Source of the DNA: SIG622 sp045652245
GTDB lineage: Bacteria > Bacillota > Clostridia > Oscillospirales > CAG-382
NCBI GenBank assembly: GCA_045652245.1
Contig: JAZRTY010000016.1
Coordinates: forward strand, 1 to 23,142
Length of the DNA: 23,142 nucleotides
Direction: 5' to 3'
Shown one piece after another: positions 14,465 to 22,721 of the stretch (the first letter of the stretch is position 1; each line of letters starts with the position of its first letter). The notes under the pieces were generated by a model. That model had not been told where the DNA came from. It made no database searches and saw only the letters and a program-made list of their open reading frames with translations. The position numbers were made by a program, and so were the translations under genes.

Positions 14465-14813
14465 TTTTGTTACCTTTCACCGTTTTACAGGACGCAATCA
14501 GCATTACTCTGATACTTGTGCAAACGGAATCGAGTTTTTTATAGGTTGTTTCATCGATATAATTCGTTTTATATAAAAGTTCAAGCCAATATCCTGTTTC
14601 GTTTGCTTCTTTTAAGGCGATTTCAAGTTTTGAAACAAAATCCTTCTTACCTTGTGCGTATTGTGCTTCGTGAATATTGGCACCAATACTTGTACCACTT
14701 CTGCCAATTTGGTTAGAAATGATAGATTCGTGGTTTGCTTTCAAAGTCTTTACAAGATTTATGATATCTACGGAAAAATCCATAGAAAGATCTGCAAGTT
14801 TATTTTCTTTCAC
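14454..14813 (-). CDS. Four-helix-bundle protein (23S rRNA intervening-sequence / Avd-like family)
   Basis: Small basic protein of 119 residues. The family includes proteins encoded in 23S rRNA intervening sequences and Avd of diversity-generating retroelements, which form pentameric barrels that bind nucleic acid. Typical blocks are visible: FSVDIINLVKTLK (13-25), QIGRSGTSIGANIHEAQ (35-51), DFVSKLEIALKEANETGYWLELL (58-80) and a last helix LDSVCTSIRVMLIAS. The start is a GTG at 14813 preceded by AAGAAGGGGG; an internal ATG (codon 11) would cut into helix 1. It overlaps pgeF by 11 bases. No reverse transcriptase or rRNA gene is present, so its partner is unknown. Its promoter abuts the hairpin array at 14865. 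Confidence 0.88.
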   Translation of the reverse strand: MKENKLADLSMDFSVDIINLVKTLKANHESIISNQIGRSGTSIGANIHEAQYAQGKKDFVSKLEIALKEANETGYWLELLYKTNYIDETTYKKLDSVCTSIRVMLIASCKTVKGNKNES

Positions 14814-14834
14814 TAAACCGCCCCCTTCTTTATC

Positions 14835-14863
14835 ATTATATCATAAAAATTGGAATATTTCAA
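14835..14863 (-). promoter_or_regulatory. Promoter of the four-helix-bundle/pgeF operon
   Basis: Minus-strand -35 TTGAAA (14858-14863), 17 bases, -10 TATAAT (14835-14840). The -35 ends one base from the first unit of the hairpin array. Confidence 0.75.
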
Positions 14864-14864
14864 C

Positions 14865-15427
14865 GATGTATCACCTGACGGTGATATGATGTTTTTAGCT
14901 TCGCTCAAAATGATGTGCTCGTTTTACTCGCAATGATGCGATGTTTGCCATAAATGTGGCGAAGCCACACATCATTCCCGAAAGGAACATCATTGGCTCT
15001 GCCACATCATTTGCCGCAAGGCAAACATCATTGAAAAAACCACTTTTAATTCTTTAATGATGTATCACCTGCCGGTGATATGATATTTTTCGCTTCGCTC
15101 AAAATGATGTTGCTCGTTTCACTCGCAATGATGCGATGTTTGCCATAAATGTGGCGAAGCCACACATCATTCCCGAAGGGAACATCATTGGCGAAGCCTA
15201 CATCATTTGCCGCAAGGCAAACATCATTGAAAAATCTCATTTTTAAATTTTTAATGATACATCACCTGCCGGTGATATGATGTTTTTCGCTTTGCTCAAA
15301 ATGATGTTGCTCGTTTTACTCGCAATGATGCGATGTTTGCCATAAAATGTGCCGTCAGGCACACATCATTCCCGAAGGGAACATCATTGGCTCTGCCACA
15401 TCATTTGCCGCAAGGCAAACATCATTG
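14865..15427. repeat. Three-copy tandem array of mini-hairpins with CATCAT/ATGATG linkers
   Basis: Copies start at 14865, 15059 and 15256 (period 194-197). Each copy opens with TATCACC-loop-GGTGATA. It then carries ATGATG-separated segments, flips to CATCAT-separated perfect hairpins (for example TGTGGCGAAGCCACA, TTCCCGAAGGGAA, TGGCTCTGCCA, TTTGCCGCAAGGCAAA) and closes with CATCATTGAAAAA. In copy 3 the first of these is TGTGCCGTCAGGCACA, a compensatory swap of three base pairs. No gene is supported. It lies between the tRNA-Tyr terminator and the promoter of the Avd-like gene. Confidence 0.9.
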
Positions 15428-15458
15428 AAAAAAGCACTTCTTACGAAGTGCTTTTTTC
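15427..15458 (-). terminator. Terminator of the tRNA-Thr-Tyr transcript
   Basis: Perfect 14-bp stem GAAAAAAGCACTTC (15427-15440) / GAAGTGCTTTTTTC (15445-15458), ending in T6 on the minus strand. It starts at the base after the tRNA-Tyr CCA end. Confidence 0.9.
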
Positions 15459-15543
15459 TGGTGGGGGAAGGTGGATTCGGACCACCGAAGTCGAAGACAA
15501 CAGATTTACAGTCTGCCCCCTTTGGCCACTCGGGAATTCCCCC
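15459..15543 (-). tRNA. tRNA-Tyr (GTA)
   Basis: Acceptor GGGGGAA / TTCCCCC, D-arm with GAGTGGCCAAAGGGGGC, anticodon stem CAGA/TCTG with loop CTGTAAA giving GTA, a long variable arm as in class II tRNAs, T-arm GGTGGTCCGAATCCACC, discriminator A and encoded CCA. It begins at the base after the tRNA-Thr CCA. Confidence 0.95.
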
Positions 15544-15618
15544 TGGAGCTGGTGATCGGAGTCGAACCAACAACCTGCTGATTACAAATCAGCTGCTCTG
15601 CCATTGAGCCACACCAGC
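15544..15618 (-). tRNA. tRNA-Thr (TGT)
   Basis: Acceptor GCTGGTG / CACCAGC region, D-arm GGCTCAATGGCAGAGC, anticodon stem GCTGA/TCAGC with loop TTTGTAA giving TGT, T-arm TTGGTTCGACTCCGA, discriminator T and encoded CCA. There is no spacer between it and tRNA-Tyr. Confidence 0.95.
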
Positions 15619-15655
15619 ATATTAATTTTTATGCTCCCGTGACGGGAACAGATAT

Positions 15656-15684
15656 ATTATATCACCTTTATTTTGTTTTGTCAA
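15656..15684 (-). promoter_or_regulatory. Consensus promoter of tRNA-Thr-Tyr
   Basis: Minus-strand -35 TTGACA (15679-15684), 17 bases, -10 TATAAT (15656-15661). A small leader hairpin CCCGT-GACGGG lies at about 15636-15646. Confidence 0.88.
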
Positions 15685-15953
15685 GAGTTTTTTTCACATT
15701 TTTTGCTTTTTATCAATTTTACATTTTTTTACCGGAAACCTTTTTTGCTATTATTCATTTTTACTATACGCCTTTGTGTGAATTTTATTCGCAAAATCAC
15801 CCTTACATCACAAAACAACCACAATGGAAATCGTAATAATTTCTCATATGTTCAAAGCGAGTTAATAAATGGGTGTTATTATATATAATGATATGTTATG
15901 GAGTTTTATTGCCCTTTATGCCTATATATCACTTTGAAAACAGGAGAAAACAA
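15685..15953. other. AT-rich intergenic region upstream of the ABC operon
   Basis: No gene, tRNA or strong hairpin is visible. A TATAAT at 15884-15889 on the plus strand is a plausible -10 for the operon about 65 bases downstream, but the -35 position is weak. The stretch is T-rich at 15685-15745. Confidence 0.45.
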
Positions 15954-16922
15954 ATGATTGAAATTGTAAATCTCACCAAAAAATACGGCTCAAATATAGC
16001 TGTCAACAATATTTCCTTTACGGTAAACGACGGCGAAATTATGGGCTTCTTAGGTCCGAACGGTGCCGGAAAGAGTACCACTATGAATATCCTGACAGGT
16101 TACCTGTCGGCAACCGACGGCAAATGTCTCATTTCAGGTGTCGATATTCTTGAGTCACCGATTGAAGCTAAAAAGAAAATAGGCTTTCTTCCCGAGCTTC
16201 CACCTCTCTATCTTGAAATGACGGTGCTTGAGTACTTAAATTTCGTTTATGACCTTAAAAAATGCACTCTGAACCGTAAAAAACATATTGCAGAAATCTG
16301 TGAGGTTATAAAAATTACAGACGTAGCGCACAGACTTATCGGAAATCTCTCTAAGGGTTACCGTCAGAGAGTGGGTATTGCACAGGCGCTTATCGGAAAT
16401 CCCGAGGTGTTAATCTTCGACGAGCCGACTGTCGGTCTTGACCCGATGCAGATTATCGAAATCCGAAATCTTATCCGTTCGCTCGGCAAAAACCATACCG
16501 TAATTCTCAGCACACACATTCTGCCCGAGGTTCAGGCTGTCTGCGACAGGATTGTTGTTATCAATAAGGGCGATATTGTTGCAAATATGAATGCGCAGGA
16601 GCTTTCGGCACTTGCCAGCTCCTCCGGAAAATACAGATTGCGTATTTCAGGAAATTCACAGGAAATTCTTGCGACACTGCGTGGCGTTGACGGTGTTACA
16701 AAGGCAGAAAAGCTTGTTCTTGAAACGGAAGAAGCTGATGTGTCGGAAATTTTAATCGAATGTCAAAGAGATACGGGTATCAGGAAAAAGGTATTCTACG
16801 CTCTTGCCGAAAAGGATATGGCAATCCTCTCGTTTGAACAGGAGCACCTGAGTCTTGAGGATATCTTCATTTCTCTTGTGGAAAAGCCACAGAAAGACGA
16901 AAGAAAAGGAGGCAACGAATAA
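15954..16922 (+). CDS. ABC transporter ATP-binding protein (GldA/CcmA type)
   Basis: Cytosolic ATPase that drives the membrane permease encoded next. The 322-residue protein shows Walker A GPNGAGKST (34-42), signature LSKGYRQRV (132-140), Walker B VLIFDEPTVGLDP (152-164) with Glu157, and the switch His188. About 100 residues follow the nucleotide-binding domain, as is usual for drug/gliding-type ABC-2 ATPases. The ATG at 15954 is preceded by CAGGAG; a reading frame beginning 27 codons earlier has no ribosome binding site. Its stop overlaps the permease start (TAATG), so the genes are translationally coupled. First gene of a four-gene operon. Confidence 0.92.
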   Translation: MIEIVNLTKKYGSNIAVNNISFTVNDGEIMGFLGPNGAGKSTTMNILTGYLSATDGKCLISGVDILESPIEAKKKIGFLPELPPLYLEMTVLEYLNFVYDLKKCTLNRKKHIAEICEVIKITDVAHRLIGNLSKGYRQRVGIAQALIGNPEVLIFDEPTVGLDPMQIIEIRNLIRSLGKNHTVILSTHILPEVQAVCDRIVVINKGDIVANMNAQELSALASSSGKYRLRISGNSQEILATLRGVDGVTKAEKLVLETEEADVSEILIECQRDTGIRKKVFYALAEKDMAILSFEQEHLSLEDIFISLVEKPQKDERKGGNE

Positions 16923-17632
16923 TGAACGCAATATACAAAAGAGAGATGCGCTCTTACTTTACCTCTCCCATAGGCTATATTTTCATGGCGATGTTCCTTG
17001 TTATGTCCTCGCTTTTGTTTTCCTTCTATACATTTCTTTCAAAAAGCTCCCGTACAAGTGATTATTTCCTTGTTCTGCTTTTTGTCTTTATTATCGTTAT
17101 CCCACTTCTTACAATGAAGCTTATGTCAGAGGAGCGAAAGCTTAAAACCGAGCAGATTCTCCTGACCTCCCCCGTGAGCCTTTCAGGAATTGTAATTGCA
17201 AAGTTTCTTGCAGCCTTTACTATGTTTGCTCTGACATTTATAATTTCCGAGCTTCTGCATTTCTCATTTCTCGCCATTTTTGCAGCAAATCTTGAGTTTG
17301 CCGAAATTCTCGGAAATATTATCGGAATTCTTCTTGTGGGCAGCGTATTTATCGCAATTGGGCTTTTTATTTCCTCGCTTACCGAGAGCCAGATAGTTGC
17401 AGCTATCTCAACTATTGCAGTTATTATCTTTATGATGCTTCTCTCGGTGCTTTCCGGCTATATCGGAAGCGATTTTCTGCGGGTTGTGGTAAAATGGTTT
17501 GCCGTTGTCAGCAGATTTTCTCCCTTTACGGCAGGTATTTTCGACCTGTCCTCGGTAATTTACTATGTCAGCCTTACGGTAATTTTCCTGTTTTTAACAA
17601 TTCGTGTGCTGGAAAAGCGCAGATGGGCATAA
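16922..17632 (+). CDS. ABC-2 type permease (GldF-like)
   Basis: Integral membrane subunit pairing with the upstream ATPase. The 236-residue protein starts with the cytosolic coupling segment YKREMRSYFTSPIGYIF and has six hydrophobic spans. Between spans 2 and 3 lies MKLMSEERKLKTEQILLTSPVS (65-86), the characteristic GldF/ABC-2 cytosolic loop. It ends in a basic tail (EKRRWA). Length matches GldF-type permeases. It is followed after 15 bases by the GldG-like gene. Substrate not predictable. Confidence 0.9.
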   Translation: MNAIYKREMRSYFTSPIGYIFMAMFLVMSSLLFSFYTFLSKSSRTSDYFLVLLFVFIIVIPLLTMKLMSEERKLKTEQILLTSPVSLSGIVIAKFLAAFTMFALTFIISELLHFSFLAIFAANLEFAEILGNIIGILLVGSVFIAIGLFISSLTESQIVAAISTIAVIIFMMLLSVLSGYIGSDFLRVVVKWFAVVSRFSPFTAGIFDLSSVIYYVSLTVIFLFLTIRVLEKRRWA

Positions 17633-17647
17633 GGGAGGGCTGAAAAA

Positions 17648-19129
17648 ATGAATATAAAAAATATTATAAATTCCAAAAAATTCAAATTCGGCTCGGTTGC
17701 CATTATATTTTCCTGCGTATTTATCGCTATTATTCTTGTATTAAATGTAATAATCACGGCTCTTGGCAGCAGGTTCTCCCTGTATGTTGATATGACAAGT
17801 CAGGAATTTTATACCGTTTCGCAAAGCACAAAGGATCAGCTCTCAGGCATTGACAAGAATGTTGAGATTGTATTCTTCCAGCAGGAGGACAAAATTGCAG
17901 ACGGAACACAGCTCGGCTATATCAGACAGCTTGCAAAGGAATATGCAAACGAGTTTGACTTTATAAAGCTTAAATACATCGACCTTATCTCAAGTCCTAC
18001 TGCTGCAAATTCCTACAAAACCTCAAGTGGGGACAGAATAGTGCAGACCACCGTCGTCGTTTCCTGTCCGGAAAATGCAAAAAACAAGATAATTCAGCAG
18101 GACGGCTTTTACACCTTTTTAAAGGATGAAAGCGGAAATGTAACGGGTTATTACGGCTTTAACGGTGAAAAGCGTTTTACAGCAAACATTCTCCAGGTTT
18201 CAAGCTCGCAGAAGCCGACGGCTCTGTTTACGGTAGGTCACGGAGAAGGTGGCAACGATAATCTCTTTACTCTCCTTTCGGAAGAAGGGTATTCGGTTGA
18301 CTTTATAGACCTTGCAACCCAGGATATCCCCGACGACACCTCTCTTATTGTTATCAGCAACCCGACACGTGATTTTGCAGGTCTTGAGGCTGAAAACAAC
18401 GGTGGTGCAAACGAAATTCGTGCGCTTAACGACTATATGACCGAAAACGAAGGAAATATTGTAGTTTTCCTCTCTCCCAAGACTCCCGTTCTTCCTGAAT
18501 TTTCCGAATATCTTGCAGAATGGGGACTTTCCTATCAAAGCGGCTTTATGCTCTCGGACAGCCCCTCAAACACAATTGATACCGAAAAGTTGCAGATTGT
18601 TTCGGGGTATGCCGGAGAAGACGGAAGCTATGCCTATGAAATACACAAAACAGCAAGCCGGGGAAACACTAAAACAATCTGTGCTTACAACACCCTTATC
18701 GGTATTGTTCCGGAAAGCGGAAAGACGGTAGCTCCCGTTCTTACGGCTTCCCCCTCGTGTGTGGCTGTATCGGAAAGCAGCGAGGAAAGCGTACCCAACG
18801 CACCCCTCTTACTGCTGTCCCAGAAAATGCGTTTTGAAAACAACGACGAGCTTCGTTCGAATATACTGCTCTTCGGTACTCCCTATTTCTTTGACAACGC
18901 ATACATCTCCTCTAATACCTACGGAAACACCGAAATTCTCTACGGTACTATGAAGATTTTTGGCAACGATGCCGTTTCTCTTGATATTCCCACAAAGCCC
19001 TTCTCGGATTATTCCCTCGATATTACAAACCAAAGCTCATACACGGCAACGGTTATTCTTGTAGTGGTAATGCCGCTGCTCGTGCTAATTTTCGGTATAT
19101 TTGTATGGCTCAAGAGGAAAGCAAAATGA
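17648..19129 (+). CDS. GldG-like ABC-associated extracytoplasmic protein
   Basis: Large protein of 493 residues with one membrane segment at each end (about 15-39 and 465-487), so the middle about 425 residues face outside. It matches the GldG/ABC-type uncharacterised domain: LYVDMTSQEFYTVSQSTKDQL (45-65) after the first span, then an extended alpha/beta region with the family-like ALFTVGHGEGG motif near 190. In gliding Bacteroidota GldG works with GldA and GldF; in Firmicutes the same trio occurs without gliding and its role is undefined. Start ATG follows GGGAGGGC. Its stop overlaps the next gene (ATGA). Confidence 0.85.
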   Translation: MNIKNIINSKKFKFGSVAIIFSCVFIAIILVLNVIITALGSRFSLYVDMTSQEFYTVSQSTKDQLSGIDKNVEIVFFQQEDKIADGTQLGYIRQLAKEYANEFDFIKLKYIDLISSPTAANSYKTSSGDRIVQTTVVVSCPENAKNKIIQQDGFYTFLKDESGNVTGYYGFNGEKRFTANILQVSSSQKPTALFTVGHGEGGNDNLFTLLSEEGYSVDFIDLATQDIPDDTSLIVISNPTRDFAGLEAENNGGANEIRALNDYMTENEGNIVVFLSPKTPVLPEFSEYLAEWGLSYQSGFMLSDSPSNTIDTEKLQIVSGYAGEDGSYAYEIHKTASRGNTKTICAYNTLIGIVPESGKTVAPVLTASPSCVAVSESSEESVPNAPLLLLSQKMRFENNDELRSNILLFGTPYFFDNAYISSNTYGNTEILYGTMKIFGNDAVSLDIPTKPFSDYSLDITNQSSYTATVILVVVMPLLVLIFGIFVWLKRKAK

Positions 19130-20598
19130 TAAAAAAACAACTTAAAACAATTATAATCTTAGCAATCGCAGCAATAGTGCTGCTTGCGGCATACCTTCTG
19201 TTAAAGCCTGTTCTTTTTCCGTCTGAAAGCACCGATATTGAACGTGCCGAATACGACAAGGACGGAGACAGGCTCGGCAACAGCGACAGACCTTATATTT
19301 ATGACGTTATAGACAGAACAGAAATTGCGACAATAGCTGTTCACTCGGAAAAGAGTGATTTTTCACTTCGTTATGACAGCGTTGCAGGCGACTTTGTGCT
19401 TGACGGCTTTGAGATGCTCACGCTTGACGAGGAAAAAGCGGCATATCTTTATGTAAACACCTGCAATATGCTTGCTATGACAAAGGTGGAAAATCCGTCG
19501 CAGGACCTTTCGGAATACGGACTTGCAGATGGCGTGAGTGAAAATTATTTCACCGTAAAGAAGCTTGACGGAAGCGAAAACACAGTTTATGTGGGAAACC
19601 TTCTTCCGACAGGTGCCGCATTCTACTGCAAGAGTGCAGACAAGCCCCATATCTATGTTATTGACACAATGGTAAGCGACTATGTTTTCATAGACCCCAA
19701 TTCTCTGATTCTTCCGATGCTTGCTCCTCCGATAGATATGCAGGCAAGATACAATATTCAGGATGTAAAAATTATCCGTGACGGAGAGCTTTTTGTCGCC
19801 TTTGAGAATATAACAGACGAGGGCGAAAAAGAGGACTACTCTATCTCCCACAGAATCGTACACCCCGAGGGCTATATGACAAATCAGGAATATCTTGACA
19901 CTATTCTTTCAAAGCTTTGCTCCTTTGTCGGCACACAGGTTGTTGAATACAATATTCCCGAAGAAAATATGCAGGAAATACTCGGAAAGTACGGACTTGT
20001 TTCTCCGTCGTGTGAAATTATCTATACCCTTGACGGTAAGGAATACAGGGTTGTATTCGGAAGCAAAACAGAAGACGCAAGTGCCGTATATGCTTTGAAT
20101 CTGAGTCAGCGGATAATCTGCGAAGTACCTCTTGCCGATGTCCCCTTTGTTGAAAGTGATTTTATAAAGTTCGTTGACAATTATTTCTTCCAGATGGATA
20201 TTGACAATGTGCAAAGCATTCGTGTTACAAGCAAAATGCACGACGAGACCTTCCTGTTGTCGGGTGCCGATGATGCTTTGTCGGCAAAACGTGCCTCAAA
20301 CGGCGAGGCAGTTGATATAGAAAGCTTCAAGCAGTTCTATATTGATATTCTTCTTATGAAGCTTGAGGATTACGCAAGTACACCCGAGGTACCGGCTGAA
20401 ATTCTTTCTTATACCATTACCTCGAAAAACGGCTCGGTCTTTGAGTACCGCTTCTATGACCTGTCAACAAGAAAGGTATTCTTTACCTCAAACGGCGTCG
20501 GTAAATTCTATTGCAACCGTGATATTGTCGATAATATTATAGAAAACCTCGCAAAGCTCTTAAGAGGCGAAAAGGTTGTCTCTTCTGTGTTGAAATAA
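19126..20598 (+). CDS. DUF4340 domain lipoprotein-like membrane-anchored protein
   Basis: Function unknown. The 490-residue protein has an N-terminal membrane anchor (9-28; no lipobox cysteine seen) and a large outside portion with two DUF4340-like repeats. Each contains a YGL-type motif followed by a beta-rich stretch: DLSEYGLADG...TVYVGNLLPTGAAFYCK, and EILGKYGLVSP...YRVVFGSKTEDASAVYAL. The start at 19126 is chosen because its ATG overlaps the upstream stop (ATGA) and AGAGGAAAG precedes it; an in-frame ATG seven codons earlier lies inside the upstream gene. DUF4340 genes commonly close GldA-F-G-like operons, as here. It ends at repeat copy C. Confidence 0.87.
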   Translation: MIKKQLKTIIILAIAAIVLLAAYLLLKPVLFPSESTDIERAEYDKDGDRLGNSDRPYIYDVIDRTEIATIAVHSEKSDFSLRYDSVAGDFVLDGFEMLTLDEEKAAYLYVNTCNMLAMTKVENPSQDLSEYGLADGVSENYFTVKKLDGSENTVYVGNLLPTGAAFYCKSADKPHIYVIDTMVSDYVFIDPNSLILPMLAPPIDMQARYNIQDVKIIRDGELFVAFENITDEGEKEDYSISHRIVHPEGYMTNQEYLDTILSKLCSFVGTQVVEYNIPEENMQEILGKYGLVSPSCEIIYTLDGKEYRVVFGSKTEDASAVYALNLSQRIICEVPLADVPFVESDFIKFVDNYFFQMDIDNVQSIRVTSKMHDETFLLSGADDALSAKRASNGEAVDIESFKQFYIDILLMKLEDYASTPEVPAEILSYTITSKNGSVFEYRFYDLSTRKVFFTSNGVGKFYCNRDIVDNIIENLAKLLRGEKVVSSVLK

Positions 20599-20701
20599 CC
20601 CCCTTTTTTATGGGGCTACTCGCCCCCCCTTTTGTGGGGCTCCTCGCCCCACGCCCTCGGTCGCTTTTTGAAAAAAGCGACGCAAAAACTTTAACTATTA
20701 A

Positions 20702-20744
20702 CGCCGAACTGCTCCACTTCGTGAAACAGTCCGGCGTGTTTTTT
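20702..20744 (+). terminator. Terminator of the ABC/Gld-like operon
   Basis: Left inner hairpin of copy C (CGCCG...CGGCG, with internal mismatches) followed by TGTTTTTT. About 100 bases past the DUF4340 stop. Confidence 0.7.
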
Positions 20745-20746
20745 AT

Positions 20747-20791
20747 AAAAAATTACGCCATTCTGTCGTGCGAAGCACGGCTGGATGGCGT
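20747..20791 (-). terminator. Terminator of the histidine kinase gene
   Basis: Minus-strand ACGCCAT...ATGGCGT with nested CGTGCTTCGCACG-type stem (20755-20791), then AAT6 on that strand. This is the right inner hairpin of copy C. Confidence 0.7.
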
Positions 20792-20862
20792 AAAAGTGTT
20801 GAAGTTTTTTGCCGAGCTTTTTTACAAAAAAGCTCCCGAGGTGCAGGGCGAGGAACCCTGCA

Positions 20863-22668
20863 TTAACCTATCCCCGTTTCAAGAGGTAATTCGATAATTA
20901 CGGTAGTACCGTTGCCTTCCTGCGAGAGCAGCTCGATTGTACCGCCGTGTGCTTCGATAATTTCCTTTGCAATCGAAAGACCAAGTCCCGTACCTCCCAT
21001 ATCAGAGGTTCTTGCCTTATCAACTCGGTAGAATCTTTCGAAAAGGTGTGGCAGGTCGTCCTTTGGAATTCCAATTCCGTTATCAGCCACACGAACACGC
21101 ACAAAGGTTTCTTCCTGTCCCTTTGGCGTTTTCTTTTTTTGGAAGTTTTCCACAGTTACGCCGATTTTTCCACCTTCAGGTGTATATTTTATCGCATTTC
21201 CGACAATATTCGTCAGTACCTGCTCGATTCTTTCCTTGTCTCCTGTCATAACGCCGAAGTCTTTATCCTCGTCAAGATAGTGCAATTTCTGATTCTTATG
21301 CTCGGCACTGGTCTTAAGGGCAGTGCAAATTCGGGATACCATTTCTCCGAAGGAAAATTTAGCTGCCTGCCAGGTCATTTTTCTGTTATCAAACCTTGAC
21401 AAAACGAGCAAGTCCTTTACAATTCTCGTCATTCTGTCCGATTCGTTTATGACAATATCAAGAAATCTCTTTCTCATACTGTCCGGCATTTCGTCATCAA
21501 GCATCACAGTCTCTGTCGCTCCCTTGATACTTGTTAAGGGAGTACGTAATTCGTGTGATACGTTTGCGATAAATTCACGTCTTGATTTTTCAAGCAGCGC
21601 CTTTTCTGTAACGTCGCCCACAACTACAAGATAGCCGGTTTCGCCCTTATCATAGTTGAATACTGTAAATCTTATATCAACATAAAGCTCGTTTGCTTTT
21701 TTTGTATGCAACTTCTGCTCGGCAATTCCGATATCCCTTGAAGCCTTGAGAAAGGCAGTATTTATCGGAACATCAAGCTTGCTTGTAAAGGTAGTAAAAT
21801 TGATTTCCTCATTTTTTGAAAGCTCAAGCAGCTTTTTAGCCGAATCATTTATAAACATCAAATCGCCGTTTTTGTCAAAGGCAGCAACTCCGTCCTTCAG
21901 ACACCCGATAATTTTTGAAAGCTTCTCCTTTTCGCCCTGTGCTGCATCAAGATTTTCCTCGATAACACGCGCCATTGAGTTGAAGTTGCGTGTCAGGACT
22001 CCGATTTCATCCTTTGAGTTTGTTTCAAGTCGGTAGGAATAGTTACCCTCGGCAATTTTTACGGTACCGGCTGTAATTTTTGAAAGTGGGAAAGTAATTG
22101 CCTGCGCTAAGAAAAACGCAAGAATAACCGCTACCACAAATCCAATAAGAACAGCCTGTATAATAATTGAAAAAAGCATCCAGGTAAGAGAACGCATTTT
22201 TGAAAGGTTATCGGTTATGTAAATTACACATTCCCGACTTTCACCCCCAACATACAGGGCATAATCCATAATATCCGAGCCGAGCGACTGTTTTTTACCG
22301 GTCTTTCCCGACAGAGCCGCAAGAAGATTTCTGTTTTTCTCGATTGTTACCGTTTCCTTGCCCGAGTTTGATGCAAGCACCTTGCCGTTCATATCAAGTA
22401 TGTAGAAATTTCTGTCGCTGCTAAAGCCGAAAACCCCCGAAAAGGCAGTTAAAAACTCCTTGTTTTTGTTTGCAAAATCCTCACTTTCAAGATTCTTTGA
22501 AAGCTCTGAAAGTACACTTTCCGAAAAACCCTCATCAATCTGTTGTACAAAGTCATTTTTGTAGAAATTGAATACGCTGTTCATAAGTATTACACCGACA
22601 CAGGTCATAACACTTATAATGAATACTATGAAAATCTGTACAAGCTTTGTATTCAGGTTTTTGTTCAT
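20863..22668 (-). CDS. PhoR/WalK-like sensor histidine kinase
   Basis: Membrane sensor kinase of 601 residues. Order: membrane span (about 8-30), extracytoplasmic sensor (about 31-160, with a Cache-like FYILDMNGKVLASN strand pattern at 88-101), second span (about 163-188), HAMP (about 190-245), PAS (about 255-355), HisKA with His372 in FIANVSHELRTPLTSIKG, and HATPase with N box NIVGNAIKYT (487-496), G1 DNGIG (529-533), F box HLFERFYR and G2 GGTGLGL (558-564). All catalytic residues are intact. Start ATG at 22668 follows GGTGAGAG. Family members are normally paired with an OmpR-type regulator encoded just upstream; the 474 bases upstream here are hairpin-rich and non-coding, so any partner lies beyond the window. 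Confidence 0.93.
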   Translation of the reverse strand: MNKNLNTKLVQIFIVFIISVMTCVGVILMNSVFNFYKNDFVQQIDEGFSESVLSELSKNLESEDFANKNKEFLTAFSGVFGFSSDRNFYILDMNGKVLASNSGKETVTIEKNRNLLAALSGKTGKKQSLGSDIMDYALYVGGESRECVIYITDNLSKMRSLTWMLFSIIIQAVLIGFVVAVILAFFLAQAITFPLSKITAGTVKIAEGNYSYRLETNSKDEIGVLTRNFNSMARVIEENLDAAQGEKEKLSKIIGCLKDGVAAFDKNGDLMFINDSAKKLLELSKNEEINFTTFTSKLDVPINTAFLKASRDIGIAEQKLHTKKANELYVDIRFTVFNYDKGETGYLVVVGDVTEKALLEKSRREFIANVSHELRTPLTSIKGATETVMLDDEMPDSMRKRFLDIVINESDRMTRIVKDLLVLSRFDNRKMTWQAAKFSFGEMVSRICTALKTSAEHKNQKLHYLDEDKDFGVMTGDKERIEQVLTNIVGNAIKYTPEGGKIGVTVENFQKKKTPKGQEETFVRVRVADNGIGIPKDDLPHLFERFYRVDKARTSDMGGTGLGLSIAKEIIEAHGGTIELLSQEGNGTTVIIELPLETGIG

Positions 22669-22721
22669 GGCGCTCTCACCTACCTTTCGGATAATTTTAT
22701 TATGGGGCGTTGTCCGGTGCT

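Larger units (their letters stand above)
20612..20861. repeat. Inverted-dimer palindromic element, copy C
   Basis: Outer hairpin duplicated in tandem (GGGGCTACTCGCCCC at 20612 and GTGGGGCTCCTCGCCCCAC at 20634), hairpin TCGCTTTTT/AAAAAGCGA (20661-20680), terminal motif GCAAAAACTTTAACTATTA, and inner hairpin 20702-20736. The mirror half has inner hairpin ACGCCAT/ATGGCGT (20755-20791), AAGTGTTGAAGTTTTTTGCC, hairpin GAGCTTTTTT/AAAAAAGCTC (20814-20835) and outer GCAGGG/CCCTGC (20843-20861). It fills the gap between the convergent DUF4340 and kinase genes and stops one base short of the kinase stop codon. Confidence 0.87.

Noticed and set aside
14454..14813. Diversity-generating retroelement accessory protein as part of a full retroelement
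   Set aside because: No reverse transcriptase, template repeat or variable target gene in the window; only the four-helix-bundle protein is present.
15046..15240. Open frame on the minus strand with a repeated Asn-Asp-Val motif
   Set aside because: It is a translation of the ATCATT-containing hairpin array; the periodic peptide follows from linker spacing, there is no ribosome binding site and the frame is not kept across the three copies.
14865..15427. CRISPR array
   Set aside because: The constant element is only 6-7 bases and the intervening segments are palindromes rather than unique spacers; no cas gene is near.
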